Positions 19,580 to 29,160 are shown, numbered from the stretch's first letter. The stretch: DNA of 64,000 bases from Liolophura sinensis (GCF_032854445.1 NC_088305.1:6203606-6267605); one strand, 5' to 3'. A program made the numbers and translations. The notes: generated by a model not told the origin, from the sequence alone.

Positions 19580-22500
19580 TTATAAAGGTATCCAAACTAA
19601 ATAATTTTCGTTTACATGTAAATTGGAGAAAATAACATAAATATGGTAAATGGCCAAATATTTCGTTCTTTGACCTGATCAAGAGGCACAGTTTGCTTGA
19701 GAAAGGTCTTATCGTAACACTTCTAAAGTTCATCTGAAATTTCAGACAGGTTTTAAGGCTTTACTCCAGGTGGCAGTCTGTCTCTTTCGATTAGAAAATT
19801 GATATCAGGTCTAAGGTTTGTTTAAAATCTAGGATGATATTCTATTCCAAAAATTTCACACTTGAAAGAAATATTTTATGACCTTTATTTGTTTGTAAAA
19901 ATGCACTTTTGTTTTTGACGAAGTTTTAGGCCATATGTTGTACATTTTTCATGAAAAGTGTTTGTATCAAGGACATTTAGCAAGCTATTGCATCCAATTA
20001 ATATCAGAAATACATGTACAAATGTGTACAGTATTTGTAGGAACTCTCTACTGTCAGCGGGCTGAATTACAGTATTTACAGTCGTTTACAAGTGTCAATT
20101 TATGGTACTCTAAAAATTTGTCTTTGGAAGCAGTGGTTGAAATTAAGGCCACCTTTAAGACTGGTACTATATTTGCTCAGTACGTGTAAAAGGAACAGGA
20201 GAGGTCTTTTCATTCTTGTGGCACCTCCACATTTATGTTCTTAGCGAGATAGCTGTTTGGAGTACATGTGAATGGGGTTTCTCTACATGTATGTAATAAG
20301 TGAGATAGCTGTTTGGTGTACTTGTGACAGAGGTTTCTCTACGTGTATGTACTAAGTGAGGTAGCTGTTTGGAGTACATGTGACAGGGGTTTCTCTACAT
20401 GTATGTAATAAGTGAGATAGCTGTTTGGTGTACTTGTGACAGAGGTTTCTCTACATGTATGTACTAAGTGAGATAGCTGTTTGGAGTACATGTGAATGGG
20501 GTTTCTCTACGTGTATGTAATAAGTGAGATAGCTGTTTGGAGTACATGTGAATGGGGTTTCTCTACGTGTATGTACTTAGCGAGATAGCTGTTTGGAGTA
20601 CATGTGAATGGGGTTTCTCTACATGTATGTAATAAGTGAGATAGCTGTTTGGTGTACTTGTGACAGAGGTTTCTCTACGTGTATGTACTAAGTGAGATAG
20701 CTGTTTGGAGTACATGTGACAGGGGTTTCTCTACATGTATGTAATAAGTGAGATAGCTGTTTGGTGTACTTGTGACAAAGGTTTCTCTACATGTATGTAC
20801 TAAGTGAGATAGCTGTTTGGAGTACATGTGACAGGGGTTTCTCTACATGTATGTAATAAGTGAGATAGCTGTTTGGTGTACTTGTGACAGAGGTTTCTCT
20901 ACATGTATGTACTAAGTGAGATAGCTGTTTGGAGTACATGTGAATGGGGTTTCTCTACGTGTATGTACTAAGTGAGATAGCTGTTTGGTGTATGTGAGAC
21001 TGGGGTTTCTCAACTGCAGGCCAAATAAACCCTTAGGGGTAACCTTGAGCGATGAAACAACATAATGGCAGCATAATGTAACCGGTGTCTTCGACATGAT
21101 ACTTCAATGACGGCAGCACTTTGGTGGCATGGACTCTCCCTGTCACAAGAAGACACAATTTATGTTCACGCACATAATGACTTCTCATCAAGATTTGAAT
21201 GAAGAATTGTTAAGTTTCACGTTAATTCCTAAGCATACTTTATAAGTGAAATATTCTTGGTTACAGCGTAAGACACCAATGAAGTAAATAAATAAATATA
21301 TAGACTTGAAAGATTTGTTTCCACAATCCACAATGTTTGTAATCCACATGTGAATTTCTCCATCTTGGCTGATACAGGGATCATTTTGGACAGACACCTT
21401 ACACAAGCAGCAAGAGTAAAGAAGTGCGGAATGAATACAGGCGGTTTATGGCTAGATTTCCTGACAGATACGATTACCTAAAAGCAGAGGTAAATAGGGA
21501 TTTTCAATAAATGACCATTAAGAGGAATATGTCGTGTTTTAACAATGGCCTCAGCTGCCAGTAATGTGTCCAGGGATGATTCACGATGTCCACTTTGATG
21601 ATGTGTATGAAATGTTTCACTAGCAAATATCAACATTGATTATTAATCACCGTCTTTTAATATATGCTTTTCACACCTGAACATTTTAAGAACAACTACT
21701 GAGGCCCTCCTGTATCTGTACAAAACTGTTGCATTAGCTCTTATTTTGTATTTAGTCAAGTTTTGTTTAATATTTCGGATTAAAAATATGAGATGATTGT
21801 TGCAGATCCCTGGTCCATTGACAGAAGATATGGAGAAGGAGAGAAAAAAGAAAGAAGCAGAGAGGAAGAAGGTGCAGAGAAAAGCCAAGCAGGAGAGGCT
21901 AAAGGTACTGGTAGTGGGTACTGGTGGTGGGTACTGGTAGTGGGTACTGTGGCTGTAGTGGTACTGGTAGTGGGTACCGGTGGCTGTAGTGTAGTGGGTA
22001 CTGGTGGCTGTAGTGGAACTGGTAGTGGGTACTGGTGGCTGTAGTGGTACTGGTAATGGGTACTGGTGGCTGTAGTGGTACTGGTAGTAGGTACTGGGGG
22101 CTGTAGTGGGTGCTGGTAGTTGGTACTGGTGGATGTAGTGCTACTGACGGTTGTAGTGGTTCTGGCAGTGGAAGTGGGGGATGAAGTGGTTATAGTGATA
22201 CTGGTAGTGGGATCCAAGTGGTGCTGACAGTTGTAGTGGTATTGGCAGTGATGCTGGTGGATGTTGTGGTACTGGTGGTATAGTTGGTTTCATTGGCACT
22301 GGTTGTGTTAGTGGTGATACTGCTACTGGTGGTTGTAGTACTGATGCTAGTAGTTGTGGTACTGGTGATTGTAGTATTAATATATAGGTAGTGGTGTTTG
22401 TGGTGGTTGTGGTACTGGTGGTGGTTGTTATACTGGTGGTATAGTTGGTTTCATTGGCACTGCTTGTGTTAGTGGTGATAATGGTACTGGTGGTTGTAGT

Positions 22501-25215
22501 ACTGATGCTAGTAAGTGAGTGAGTGAGTGCTTGGGGTTTAACGTCGGACTCAACAATTTTTCAGTCATATGACAATGAAGGAATCCTTAGGGTGCATGTA
22601 CGTGTAATGTGCCTCCTTGTAGCAGGACGGATTTTCACTGCTCTTTTATCTAGTGCTGCTTCACTGAGACGACTTACCGAAGGCAAGTAAGCCGCCGCGC
22701 TCGAGCCATTATACTGATAGGGGTCAACCAGTCGTTGCACCATCCCCTTGATGCTGAACGCCAAGCGAGGAAGTTACAACTTCCTCTTTTAAAGTCTTGG
22801 GGGTGACTCGACCCAGGATTGATTCTGGATCTACCGCTCCCGAAGCGGACGCTCTTCCAACTGTGCTATCCGGGCCGGTCTGATGCTAGTAGTTGTGGTA
22901 CTGGTGGTTGTAGTATTGATATATAGGTAGTGGTGTTTGTGGTGGTTGTGGTACTGGTGGTGGTTGTTATACTGGTGGTATAGTTGGTTTCATTGGCAAT
23001 GCTTGTGTTAGTGGTGATACTGGTACTGGTGGTTGTAGTACTGATGCAAGTAGTTGTGGTACTGGTGGTTGTTGTGGTACTGGTGGCTGTTGTGGTACTG
23101 GTGGATATTGTGGTACTTGTTGTTGTGGTACTGGTGGTGCTGCTTGTATTGATGTAGTATTGATGCTAGTACTGGCACTAGCTGTAGTACTGGTGGTTGT
23201 AGTACTAGTAGTGGCACTGACTGGTAGCGGTTGAAAAAACATGTTCACATAATTAATTAGTATGTCACGATCAACATTTGTTACAGGTCAAATAGCAGAT
23301 AAGCCATTTTTATGTTAAGTTCATGTTAAAATTACTGTACTGGTGATTTGTGGCTAAAAATTTTATCACCACAAACTCATTCAAATTCGTAGTAATATTT
23401 TCGGATAGCCAAAATAACTGCCTATATACTTTGAGTAGAGTTGAGGTCTGTTTTCTGATTTTAAAATAACAAAAAATTGCAAAGTGTACAAATTTTTGTC
23501 TTTGCTTAGGATCAGAGAGCTGAGGAAGAAAGACAGAAAGCTGAGGAAAATGAGAAGAAGAGATTCCTGTCTCTGTCAGACAGAGAAAAGGTGCGTACAC
23601 TTCTTCTTGTTTTGTTGTTACCTGTTGACATCCATTTATTTCCTTGCACTTCGCTGCTCGTTAACCAGTTGCCACATTCTATTTTTAATCACTTCTTGTA
23701 AAACCTGAATTTAATCTGAAGCCATTACCATTGATCAGTCAGTAATCGTATTTAGAGATTTCGGTAGCAAAACTTAGATACATGTGTATAATGGCGGAAA
23801 AAAATGCTGTAAAATAGCTACACATGCTGCCATTAAAATATCAGTTACTGTTTATAAATACTTGTGTTGCTTTGTTTAGAGAGCGCTAGCAGCTGAGAGA
23901 CGCCAAATGAAGAGTGCCTTATCCTCAGGGGGAGTAATTCCTGTCCTTGCGTGAGTAGCAATGCAAAGATGTTAAATACATTTACATGTATAACTTTGTT
24001 TTATTTGAAAAAAAAGGAGATGATTTCTTTGATCTATCTCTTCTCTTGACCCATTTCTTCTCTTGACCCATTTCTTCTCTTGGCCCATCTCTTCTCTTGA
24101 CCCATTTCTTCTCTTGGCCCATCTCTTCTCTTGGCCCATTTCTTCTCTTGACCCATTGACCCATTTCTTCTCTTGACCCATCTCTTCTCTTGACCCATTT
24201 CTTCTCTTGGCCCATTTCTTCTCTTGACCCATTTCTTCTCTTGGCCCATCTCTTCTCTTGACCCATTTCTTCTCTTGGCCCATCTCTTCTCTTGACCCAT
24301 TTCTTCTCTTGGCCCATTTCTTCTCTTGACCCATTTCTTCTCTTGGCCCATCTCTTCTCTTGACCCATTTCTTCTCTTGGCCCATCTCTTCTCTTGGCCC
24401 ATTTCTTCTCTTGACCCATCTCTTCTCTTGACCCATTTCTTCTCTTGGCCCATTTCTTCTCTTGGCCCATCTCTTCTCTTGACCCATTTCTTCTCTTGGC
24501 CCATCTCTTCTCTTGGCCCATTTCTTCTCTTGACCCATTTCTTCTCTTGACCCATTCTACATTGGCCTTCACATATCCTCCACCTGCATGACATAATAAT
24601 GTGGCCTTGGAATCACAAGGCGACCTTAGATTTAAGTCAAAACTTCAGAACGCTTTCAAATTGTTATTTCTGACAATATTGCTTGACAATGTAACTTCTG
24701 TGAAAGTTGTTGTACAACAAATAACTCAAATTCAGCTAAAATAATTGAAAGGAACATACCAAAATTAATGCTTAAAATTTTGACTTAAGTACAATATCAC
24801 TTTGTCATCCCAGGGCGTGATATACTGGTAAGACGTCTGCTGCATGGCAGTGGCCCACCCAAGATGCTCTTGTTTTCCTGCAGGAAAATAGTCTGGCCAT
24901 ATTAGTAGAAGTGAAGAGTCACTGGGCCTAAAATATCAATAAAATAAATACATTAAAGTAATATTAAATCATTTAGGAAAGTCACCCGAGCAAAACAGGC
25001 ACCACCATCCTTACAATTTAATACCTCTAGCTCTAGAGAAACACAACAGCCAGATTTTTATATTAAAGGACCATGCATTTTTTTCCTGCAGAAGGTGCTT
25101 CCATTGTGCCTCTGACATGACGGGCAAGGTGCCGTTTGAGTACAGCGACTTCAAGTTCTGCTCAACCAAATGTCTGAAGGAACACAGGCTAAAGAGCTCT
25201 GCCAAGAAATCATAA
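8543..25215 (+). CDS. ANKZF1: ANKZF1 / Vms1 homologue, complete 15-exon gene
   Basis: Peptidyl-tRNA hydrolase/endonuclease that frees stalled nascent chains from 60S subunits in ribosome quality control, and works with p97/VCP, including at mitochondria. The exon lengths (250, 86, 97, 254, 116, 148, 223, 222, 204, 784, 112, 99, 81, 71, 124) keep frame throughout and give 956 residues, against about 726 in human. Domains: C2H2 finger C99-x2-C102-x12-H115-x5-H121; VLRF1 about 205-390 with the GSAQ motif at Q290; ankyrin region about 535-830, broken by a long low-complexity insertion; charged coiled-coil about 833-890; VIM motif R890-x5-AA-x2-R900; treble clef C918-x2-C921-x17-C939-x3-C943 at the C-terminus. 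The start is the first ATG after the 8492 acceptor. The last seven exons are repeated after the assembly gap. Confidence 0.95.
9697..10590. repeat. 31-bp minisatellite in ANKZF1 intron 1
   Basis: About 29 units of 31 bases (tgatggtgtaagcctgtggt and variants; some units are shortened). The minus-strand frame at 10015-10233 is a by-product. Confidence 0.95.
10695..10780 (+). CDS. ANKZF1: ANKZF1 exon 2 (first half of zinc finger)
   Basis: After acceptor tgtaccag. Encodes VSEIKKEFLVSEKM and SCNFCQTEFPHRNEQ, with the two zinc-binding Cys. Donor GTACTG, phase 0. Confidence 0.9.
11123..11219 (+). CDS. ANKZF1: ANKZF1 exon 3 (second half of zinc finger)
   Basis: Encodes KHHYRSDWHRFNLKQRIKGL, with the two zinc-binding His and the family-typical DWHRFNLK, then SVSEDAFETIS. 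The finger is therefore split by a 342-bp intron. Confidence 0.95.
11251..11515 (+). mobile_element. SINE family A, near full length
   Basis: tRNA-like head (ggctctgtggcctagtgaat), body (accagcaacctgtggttagg) and tail (gaaatattcttgagtgtggt, (aaat)n). Lies in ANKZF1 intron 3. Confidence 0.85.
11865..11962 (+). mobile_element. SINE family A, diverged fragment
   Basis: Contains ggttctgtggtttagt, cccataaacctgactaccat and gtgaaaaattcttgg, a shortened family-A copy without most of its body. Confidence 0.5.
12025..12290 (+). mobile_element. SINE family B, diverged copy
   Basis: Contains gcccgctgacagtataatgt, caagaagacacaatatatgt, cataatgactcatcttcatc and aaattgtttagtatggcatt followed by aaaccccaagcatac, the family-B body and tail. 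Confidence 0.65.
12351..12604 (+). CDS. ANKZF1: ANKZF1 exon 4 (acidic linker, start of VLRF1)
   Basis: Encodes an Asp/Ser-rich stretch (SDTDSDGSDTESD), then KYPKVFLRNSSGQLISLYRC, which opens the VLRF1 domain. Acceptor ctgttccag, donor GTGAGA, phase 0. Confidence 0.93.
13094..13209 (+). CDS. ANKZF1: ANKZF1 exon 5 (VLRF1)
   Basis: Encodes NPPETCADITTIASSL then MTWVVMMAGGGHFAAAIFD, the VLRF1 core strand with a Gly-rich turn. Acceptor acaccTAG, donor GTAGAT, phase 2. Confidence 0.95.
13309..13503 (-). mobile_element. SINE family A, reverse orientation
   Basis: Reads backwards from the tail: tggtgtttcacgccgtaccc, aagaatatttcatttatacg, aaacccatgaccatctgcag, and ends near ctggacctgaactcaag. ANKZF1 intron 5. 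Confidence 0.8.
13995..14160 (-). mobile_element. SINE family A, reverse orientation
   Basis: Contains gggtgttttacgccgtgccc, tagaatatttcacttatgcg and aacccacgatcatcggcagg. It ends about 40 bases before the exon 6 acceptor. Confidence 0.8.
14202..14349 (+). CDS. ANKZF1: ANKZF1 exon 6 (VLRF1 catalytic motif)
   Basis: Encodes VVQHKTFHRYVVRAKRGSAQ then GASLRRYNEAALMQ. Q290 in RGSAQG aligns with the catalytic glutamine of Vms1/ANKZF1, so the hydrolase is probably active. Confidence 0.96.
14520..15365. repeat. 27-bp minisatellite in ANKZF1 intron 6
   Basis: About 31 tandem units of 27 bases (atcaagaggcatgtggcttt and variants). The period is nine codons and no frame picks up regular stops, so all three forward frames stay open for long stretches (14475-14906, 14531-15454, 14533-15564). 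These are not genes. Confidence 0.95.
15773..15995 (+). CDS. ANKZF1: ANKZF1 exon 7 (end of VLRF1)
   Basis: Encodes DIQDLIASWDDLIKKCDLIF, LRAPSFNRQIFFGGKNPPF and IPFPTRRATYKEVRRVHEML. The APS..FFGGK and PTRRATYKE blocks are typical of the family. Donor GTAAGC, phase 1. Confidence 0.96.
16220..16318 (+). mobile_element. SINE family A fragment
   Basis: Contains cagtggtcgctagtttcctc, cccataaacctgactaccat, gtgaacaatttttgagcaga and a degenerate tail. Confidence 0.5.
16748..16969 (+). CDS. ANKZF1: ANKZF1 exon 8 (linker)
   Basis: Encodes GKEEDIREFVPLSPRRTFSL then a Ser/Lys-rich disordered linker (SPKKKSPKNKARLSPLARTN). Acceptor tgttgctag, donor GTAAGA. This is the last exon present only once in the window. 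Confidence 0.9.
17160..17695 (-). pseudogene. Decayed LINE reverse transcriptase, C-terminal fragment
   Basis: Minus-strand translation shows a typical non-LTR retrotransposon C-terminus: LNLHWVPFSDRIRYCMICLM, FKSLHDESPLYLKELL and APSLSAFKSRYLKKYF. No RT catalytic core or endonuclease is present, so it is 5'-truncated. The second contig copy begins inside it (17,680 matches 28,082). It lies in ANKZF1 intron 8. Confidence 0.75.
17757..17845. repeat. Two-unit 41-bp repeat (allele of the 28,160 array)
   Basis: Only two units of gtatgtatatgttggtgtaa... are present here, against about 18 at the same place in copy 2. Confidence 0.85.
18137..18340 (+). CDS. ANKZF1: ANKZF1 exon 9, copy 1
   Basis: Encodes DSLLRDRRQSTSSVGSSASD, VDLVCLHQEISTLNLKL and a basic patch RKPRRKKQKKK. 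Acceptor tgttacag, donor GTGAGT. Confidence 0.92.
18428..18597 (+). mobile_element. SINE family A, copy 1
   Basis: Body (ggcttcctctctggccgtac, cagcaacctccagatggtcg) and tail (gaaatattcttgagtacggc, aaataaat). Present at the same place in copy 2 (29,457-29,622), so it predates the split of the two copies. Confidence 0.85.
18678..19461 (+). CDS. ANKZF1: ANKZF1 exon 10, copy 1 (ankyrin with insertion)
   Basis: 784 bases. Encodes a first ankyrin helix pair (YHLKNSLYTACKVGDVDSLK), then about 190 residues of Ser/Asn/Lys-rich low complexity, then TLLHVASKEGHKSILGLLLA and AGADPSVK. The insertion contains two related blocks, each with KANHxH and KSTN. It accounts for most of the extra length over vertebrate ANKZF1. 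Confidence 0.93.
19548..19582. repeat. (TA)n microsatellite
   Basis: About 15 TA dinucleotides just after ANKZF1 exon 10; much shorter at the same place in copy 2 (near 30,575). Confidence 0.85.
20245..21005. repeat. 56-bp minisatellite (112-bp dimers), copy 1
   Basis: About 13 units of 56 bases containing gagatagctgtttggagtac. Units alternate between a gagtacatgtg type and a gtgtacttgtg type, giving a 112-bp higher-order period. Copy 2 has about 7 units (31,254-31,675). Confidence 0.9.
21020..21302 (+). mobile_element. SINE family B fragment followed by family A tail, copy 1
   Basis: 21,020-21,235 carries family-B pieces (gatgaaacaacataatggca, caagaagacacaatttatgt). 21,238-21,302 carries a short family-A tail (gtgaaatattcttggttaca, aaataaataaat). 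Both recur in copy 2. Confidence 0.6.
21378..21489 (+). CDS. ANKZF1: ANKZF1 exon 11, copy 1
   Basis: Encodes DHFGQTPYTSSKSKEVRNEY and RRFMARFPDRYDYLKAE, the end of the ankyrin region, typical of ANKZF1. Donor GTAAAT, phase 0. Confidence 0.95.
21806..21904 (+). CDS. ANKZF1: ANKZF1 exon 12, copy 1
   Basis: Encodes IPGPLTEDMEKERKKKEAER and a basic coiled-coil. Donor GTACTG, which opens straight into a GGTACTGGT-type minisatellite. Confidence 0.93.
21905..23230. repeat. TGGTAC-rich minisatellite split by a SINE, copy 1
   Basis: G/T-rich short units such as ggtactggtggctgtagt fill 21,905-22,513 and resume at 22,880-23,230. It starts directly at the exon 12 donor. The minus-strand Thr/Ser/Pro-rich frames here (21780-22217 and 22967-23248) are artefacts. 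Confidence 0.9.
22514..22879 (-). mobile_element. SINE family B, full length, with target-site duplication
   Basis: 366 bp. On the minus strand it opens with a tRNA-like head: ggcccggatagcacagttgg (A-box region) and an anticodon-like loop ttcggga between ccgc and gcgg, followed by a B-box-like gaatcaatcc. It ends with acgttaaaccccaagcactc and an (actc)n tail. The 12-base ctgatgctagta flanks it on both sides (22,502-22,513 and 22,880-22,891). Confidence 0.85.
23510..23590 (+). CDS. ANKZF1: ANKZF1 exon 13, copy 1 (start of VIM motif)
   Basis: Encodes DQRAEEERQKAEENEKKRFL then SLSDREK. The Arg of REK is the first residue of the RX5AAX2R p97-binding motif, finished by the next exon. Confidence 0.93.
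23880..23950 (+). CDS. ANKZF1: ANKZF1 exon 14, copy 1 (rest of VIM motif)
   Basis: Encodes RALAAERRQMKSALSSGGVI then PVLA. Joined to the previous exon it forms REKRALAAERR, a perfect VIM (VCP-interacting motif). Donor GTGAGT, phase 2. Confidence 0.94.
24039..24556. repeat. 17-bp pyrimidine minisatellite, copy 1
   Basis: About 30 units of 17 bases (tcttctcttgacccatt, with a g/a variant) in ANKZF1 intron 14. Copy 2 has about 11 units. The GQEKKW-type minus frames are artefacts. Confidence 0.95.
25092..25215 (+). CDS. ANKZF1: ANKZF1 exon 15 and stop, copy 1
   Basis: Encodes RCFHCASDMTGKVPFEYSDF, KFCSTKCLKEHRLKSS and the C-terminus AKKS, stop TAA at 25213. Four Cys fit the Vms1-associated treble clef. 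Confidence 0.95.
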
Positions 25216-25604
25216 CACCTGCTAACCCTTAAAAAGCATATTTTACTTATATATATATATGTATGTATTAATATTTATGTATGTTATTTGATGTGTTCAG
25301 TGTTTACCTGGGGACTCCATGGTTTCCTTCACAAATAAAAACCTGAGAACACTGTTGTTCTTAGGTCAGTAGATCCCCCAGAATCAGGCAAAATGAGTTT
25401 CTGTAGCTTACATGAAGTACATGTAGTTGTAGATGTAAATTTAGGTCAAATACAGCGTATTGTAAGTATTCTCATTATGAAGATGTTACTCTTAATGTGT
25501 TTTGGTATGACTGGGTGATTTGGTTAATGCGTTATTGTTGCCGCAGCCCAGCCGCCTCTGATGAATGAGATCATAGACTCTGATCCAGCTCTTGCTAAAG
25601 TGGC

Positions 25605-25848
25605 ACCAGTTTCAGGTCACCAGGTCTGACTGATACTGTACCTGGTCAGGAACGGTTTTCAGGTCACCAGGTGTGACTGATACTGTACCTGGTCAGAAAC
25701 GGTTTTCAGGTCACCAGGTCTGACTGATACTGTACCTGGTCAGAAACGGTTTTCAGGTCACCAGGTCTGACTGATACTGTACCTGGTCAGAAACGGTTTT
25801 CAGGTCACCAGGTCTGACTGATACTGTACCTGGTCAGAAACGGTAGCT
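25605..25848. repeat. 47-bp minisatellite, copy 1
   Basis: About five units of 47 bases containing aggtctgactgatactgtac. About three units in copy 2 (35,950-36,106). Confidence 0.9.
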
Positions 25849-26485
25849 TTCTCCAGGATCTGCATATAGTAACTTTCTAATCCATGAACTTCAGTGTTGT
25901 TGATTGAAATAGTCTTGAGTACAGCATTAAACTGTTATCAGATATATAAATACACACTTTGGCCTGGATCCATGACTGTTGTTATCTCGAAATACATGTA
26001 ACCACTCTCTGCATTAGATATTAATATGCCTATACTGAAAGTTGTATTTATAGCACAGTATTGTCTGTCCTTTAAGGCTATAGCCAGAGTACTCCTTCAC
26101 TTAAAGTTAAACAATTAGTGTAAATCTTCAACCTTTTCAGCCACTAAAGCATCTTTTTCATTGAAATTTATGCTTACATTTATTATGAAAATGACACTAA
26201 AATTGATTTGTATCTGTCATTAATGACACTAAAAATGACTTGTTTATGTCAATAAAGATGCAGGTGTTATAAAATTGCACAAATTATTTCTCTACATTCC
26301 ATAGTTCTCTCAGAATGTTTCAAAATATTAGTTACAAAGGCGGGTGAAAAGGTTGAAGAATTAGGGTTTGTTCTCTTCATTTTAAAACTGTTGAAAGAAA
26401 GTCAGATTTCTTTAAAATTCATTTAAAACTGTGTCCTGGACGATTTTTGTGGTATATAGTATTTTTTGTGAACACTGTATATATT

Positions 26486-26875
26486 TCATGTGGGTTTCCC
26501 CCTGGCTCTGCCCAGTTTCCTGTCACCATGATGCTGGCCGGCTGTCGTACAAGTGAAATATTCTTAAGTACGACGTAAGCCTCCATTTGCATCAAATGCA
26601 ATAAATTTTCACGTATACGATGGGGGTCAGTTTTATACGTGGAGGACACTGTCCCGCCTGTGGCGTAGAGGTACGCATACCAGATTTGTGGAAGAAATGA
26701 CCAGTTTTGAACCTGCACCTTGTGTTATAATGACTGAAAGGCAAGTGCCACAAGACCACTACCCACACCTGGGCTTACCTGAAGCTCCATTAAGATCACT
26801 TGAAGTCCACCACACTATATTCTAGAGTACGGCGTGAAACGCCAATCAAATAAATAAATAAATAAATATAATAGT
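26486..26875 (+). mobile_element. Composite/dimeric SINE, copy 1
   Basis: A family-A 3' part (gaaatattcttaagtacgac) runs into a second body (acgatgggggtcagttttat, gtggcgtagaggtacgcata) that ends with another family-A tail (agtacggcgtgaaacgccaa, (aaat)n). The same arrangement recurs at 36,716 and, truncated, at 38,925. Confidence 0.65.
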
Positions 26876-27881
26876 TGAAGGCGCTGCTTCATTGAAAAAG
26901 TCGAAAGACATGTAGGACAACCTTGTGTATTTTGTTCATCGCCACCAGTTTTGATGGTATTGTCTGATATTCCCTCTGTCATAGAGGACATATATTAAGA
27001 TCCTAAAACTTTGGTTCTTTGCATTAAATGTGGTTTTAAGATACATGTACCTCACAATACAGTTAATTTTTGTGCGACCAAGCATTCACACTCACTACAC
27101 TTTTTTCTCATGCTTCCATATTTCAGGGATTTGTCAGACTAGTGATAAAATATGTGATCAGTATTTTGAAGACGTTTACATGTATATTGATGGAATGATT
27201 CTAATATTATAAATGGTAGACCTTTATAGAAAACTAACTGTAAAACAATAATCCAGATCAGAATAAGGCCAGTTGTTCTATGTCCACCCCTCAGGGGGAA
27301 AATGAGGCAATTTTACCTGGGAGTTTAACCCAGGACTTCTGCCCGGTATCCTTCCACCATAATATCCCATAATATGTATGAGGTAACACACCAATCAAAA
27401 AGCCCTGTCCAAACTGTCCAACATACCTCATCTTTTGGTGACTCAACAAGAGTCAACATAAATGTTGAGTCAGCAAGTTGAGCTGTGTTGAGTAGTCAAC
27501 AATACTAAACATTATCAAACATGCTGGAATGGGAAATGTGCATGTGTATTTTTTTGTCAACAAGTTGAATCAAGTTGAGTGAAAGTAGCCAATCAGCGTG
27601 AATGTGGAAATAACATGACTGTCTTAAGGCGCGTGATCTGGGCAAATGGGCAGCACCAAATGGGAAAGAGAGAGACTGATCTCACAATGAGACAGTTTCG
27701 TTGATACAGGAGAATGAAAATTATGTTGCCTTCACTCTCTATAAAGATTACAAAGACAGGGACAAAAGAAAATCGATGTGTCTCATGCATTGAAGAGAAA
27801 GGTGGAAATTAGTCTCCATTTTTGTTGAAAGTTTGGTAAAAAAACACAGCTCAACACAACGACAACAGCCTTGGGACAACG

Positions 27882-28081
27882 NNNNNNNNNNNNNNNNNNN
27901 NNNNNNNNNNNNNNNNNNNNNNNNNNNNNNNNNNNNNNNNNNNNNNNNNNNNNNNNNNNNNNNNNNNNNNNNNNNNNNNNNNNNNNNNNNNNNNNNNNNN
28001 NNNNNNNNNNNNNNNNNNNNNNNNNNNNNNNNNNNNNNNNNNNNNNNNNNNNNNNNNNNNNNNNNNNNNNNNNNNNNNNNN
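27882..28081. other. Assembly gap, 200 N
   Basis: Exactly 200 N, a round placeholder length. It separates two segments that are near copies of each other. Confidence 0.99.
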
Positions 28082-28159
28082 TGCCAAAGTACCTTACATT
28101 TTTAGACCTACAGTGGGAAACAAAAATTTTATGTCTCCCGACCTGAAATTTACACAATA

Positions 28160-28862
28160 CATGTATGTATATGTTGGTGTAAGTGTGTTATACAGAAAAT
28201 GTTGTATGTATATGTTACTGTTATACAGAAATTGTTGTATGTATATGTTACTGTTATACAGAAATTGTTGTATGTATATGTTGGTGTAAGTGTGTTATAC
28301 AGAAAATGTTGTATGTATATGTTGGTGTAACTGTTATACAGAAAATGTTGTATGTATATGTTGGTGTAAGTGTGTTATACAGAAAATGTTGTATGTATAT
28401 GTTGTGTAACTGTTATACAGAAAATGTTGTATGTATATGTTGGTGTAACTGTTATACAGAAAATGTTGTATGTATATGTTGGTGTAAGTGTGTTATACAG
28501 AAAATGTTGTATGTATATGTTGGTGTAAGTGTGTTATACAGAAAATGTTGTATGTATATGTTGGTGTAAGTGTGTTATACAAAAAATGTTGTATGTATAT
28601 GTTGGTGTAACTGTTATACAGAAATTGTTGTATGTATATGTTGGTGTAAGTGTGTTATACAGAAATTGTTGTATGTATATGTTGGTGTAAGTGTGTTATA
28701 CAGAAATTGTTGTATGTATATGTTGGTGTAAGTGTGTTATACAGAAAATGTTGTATGTATATGTTACTGTTATACAGAAAATGTTGTATGTATATGTTGG
28801 TGTAAGTGTGTTATACAGAAAATCTTGTATGTATATGTTGGTGTAAGTGTGTTATACTGAAA
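28160..28862. repeat. 41-bp minisatellite, expanded in copy 2
   Basis: About 18 units of about 41 bases (some shortened to 29) containing gttgtatgtatatgttggtg. Only two units exist in copy 1. The frame at 28183-28569 is an artefact. Confidence 0.93.
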
Positions 28863-29160
28863 ATATACACTTTTAGTTTAGATGAATCATGTTAAGTCCG
28901 CTTTAAAACATAGCCTAAAATCTCAGCCAGCAAAAGTCATCAACCTCTGTATTTTTCAAAACTATTTTAATATAACCCTAATGTCATGATATCATGTCAC
29001 TGGAAGATTTATACAACATATTGGAATAAATTATAATACATTAATTTAACACTTCGTATTTATTTCAACTTTGAGATCTGTTGCACACATCATTTTGAGG
29101 TATTTTATCTGCAAAATTGATCTTACCTAAATATGCTGAATAGGAAATGTTATGTTACAG

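Larger units (their letters stand above)
17680..27881. repeat. Duplicated segment, copy 1 (10.2 kb)
   Basis: Matches 28,082-38,070 base for base over long stretches, with scattered substitutions and indels; the large differences are in minisatellite unit counts. It ends exactly where the N gap begins. See the findings for why this is probably two alleles at overlapping contig ends. Confidence 0.95.
25216..27881. other. 3' UTR and downstream DNA of ANKZF1, copy 1
   Basis: No further gene seen. Contains a (TA)n tract near 25,245, a 47-bp minisatellite, a composite SINE (26,486-26,875) and part of a TIR element from about 27,390 that is cut by the gap. I did not find a convincing poly(A) signal position. 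Confidence 0.6.

Noticed and set aside
22800-22879. Possible tRNA gene with a cgg anticodon on the minus strand
   Set aside because: It is the degraded tRNA-derived head of a SINE; acceptor stem and T-arm do not fold cleanly, and the SINE body follows.
23972-24594. Three overlapping minus-strand frames of about 190 codons (GQEKKW repeats)
   Set aside because: 17-bp array; three units make 51 bases, so every frame cycles through the same peptide. The frames shrink in copy 2 together with the array.
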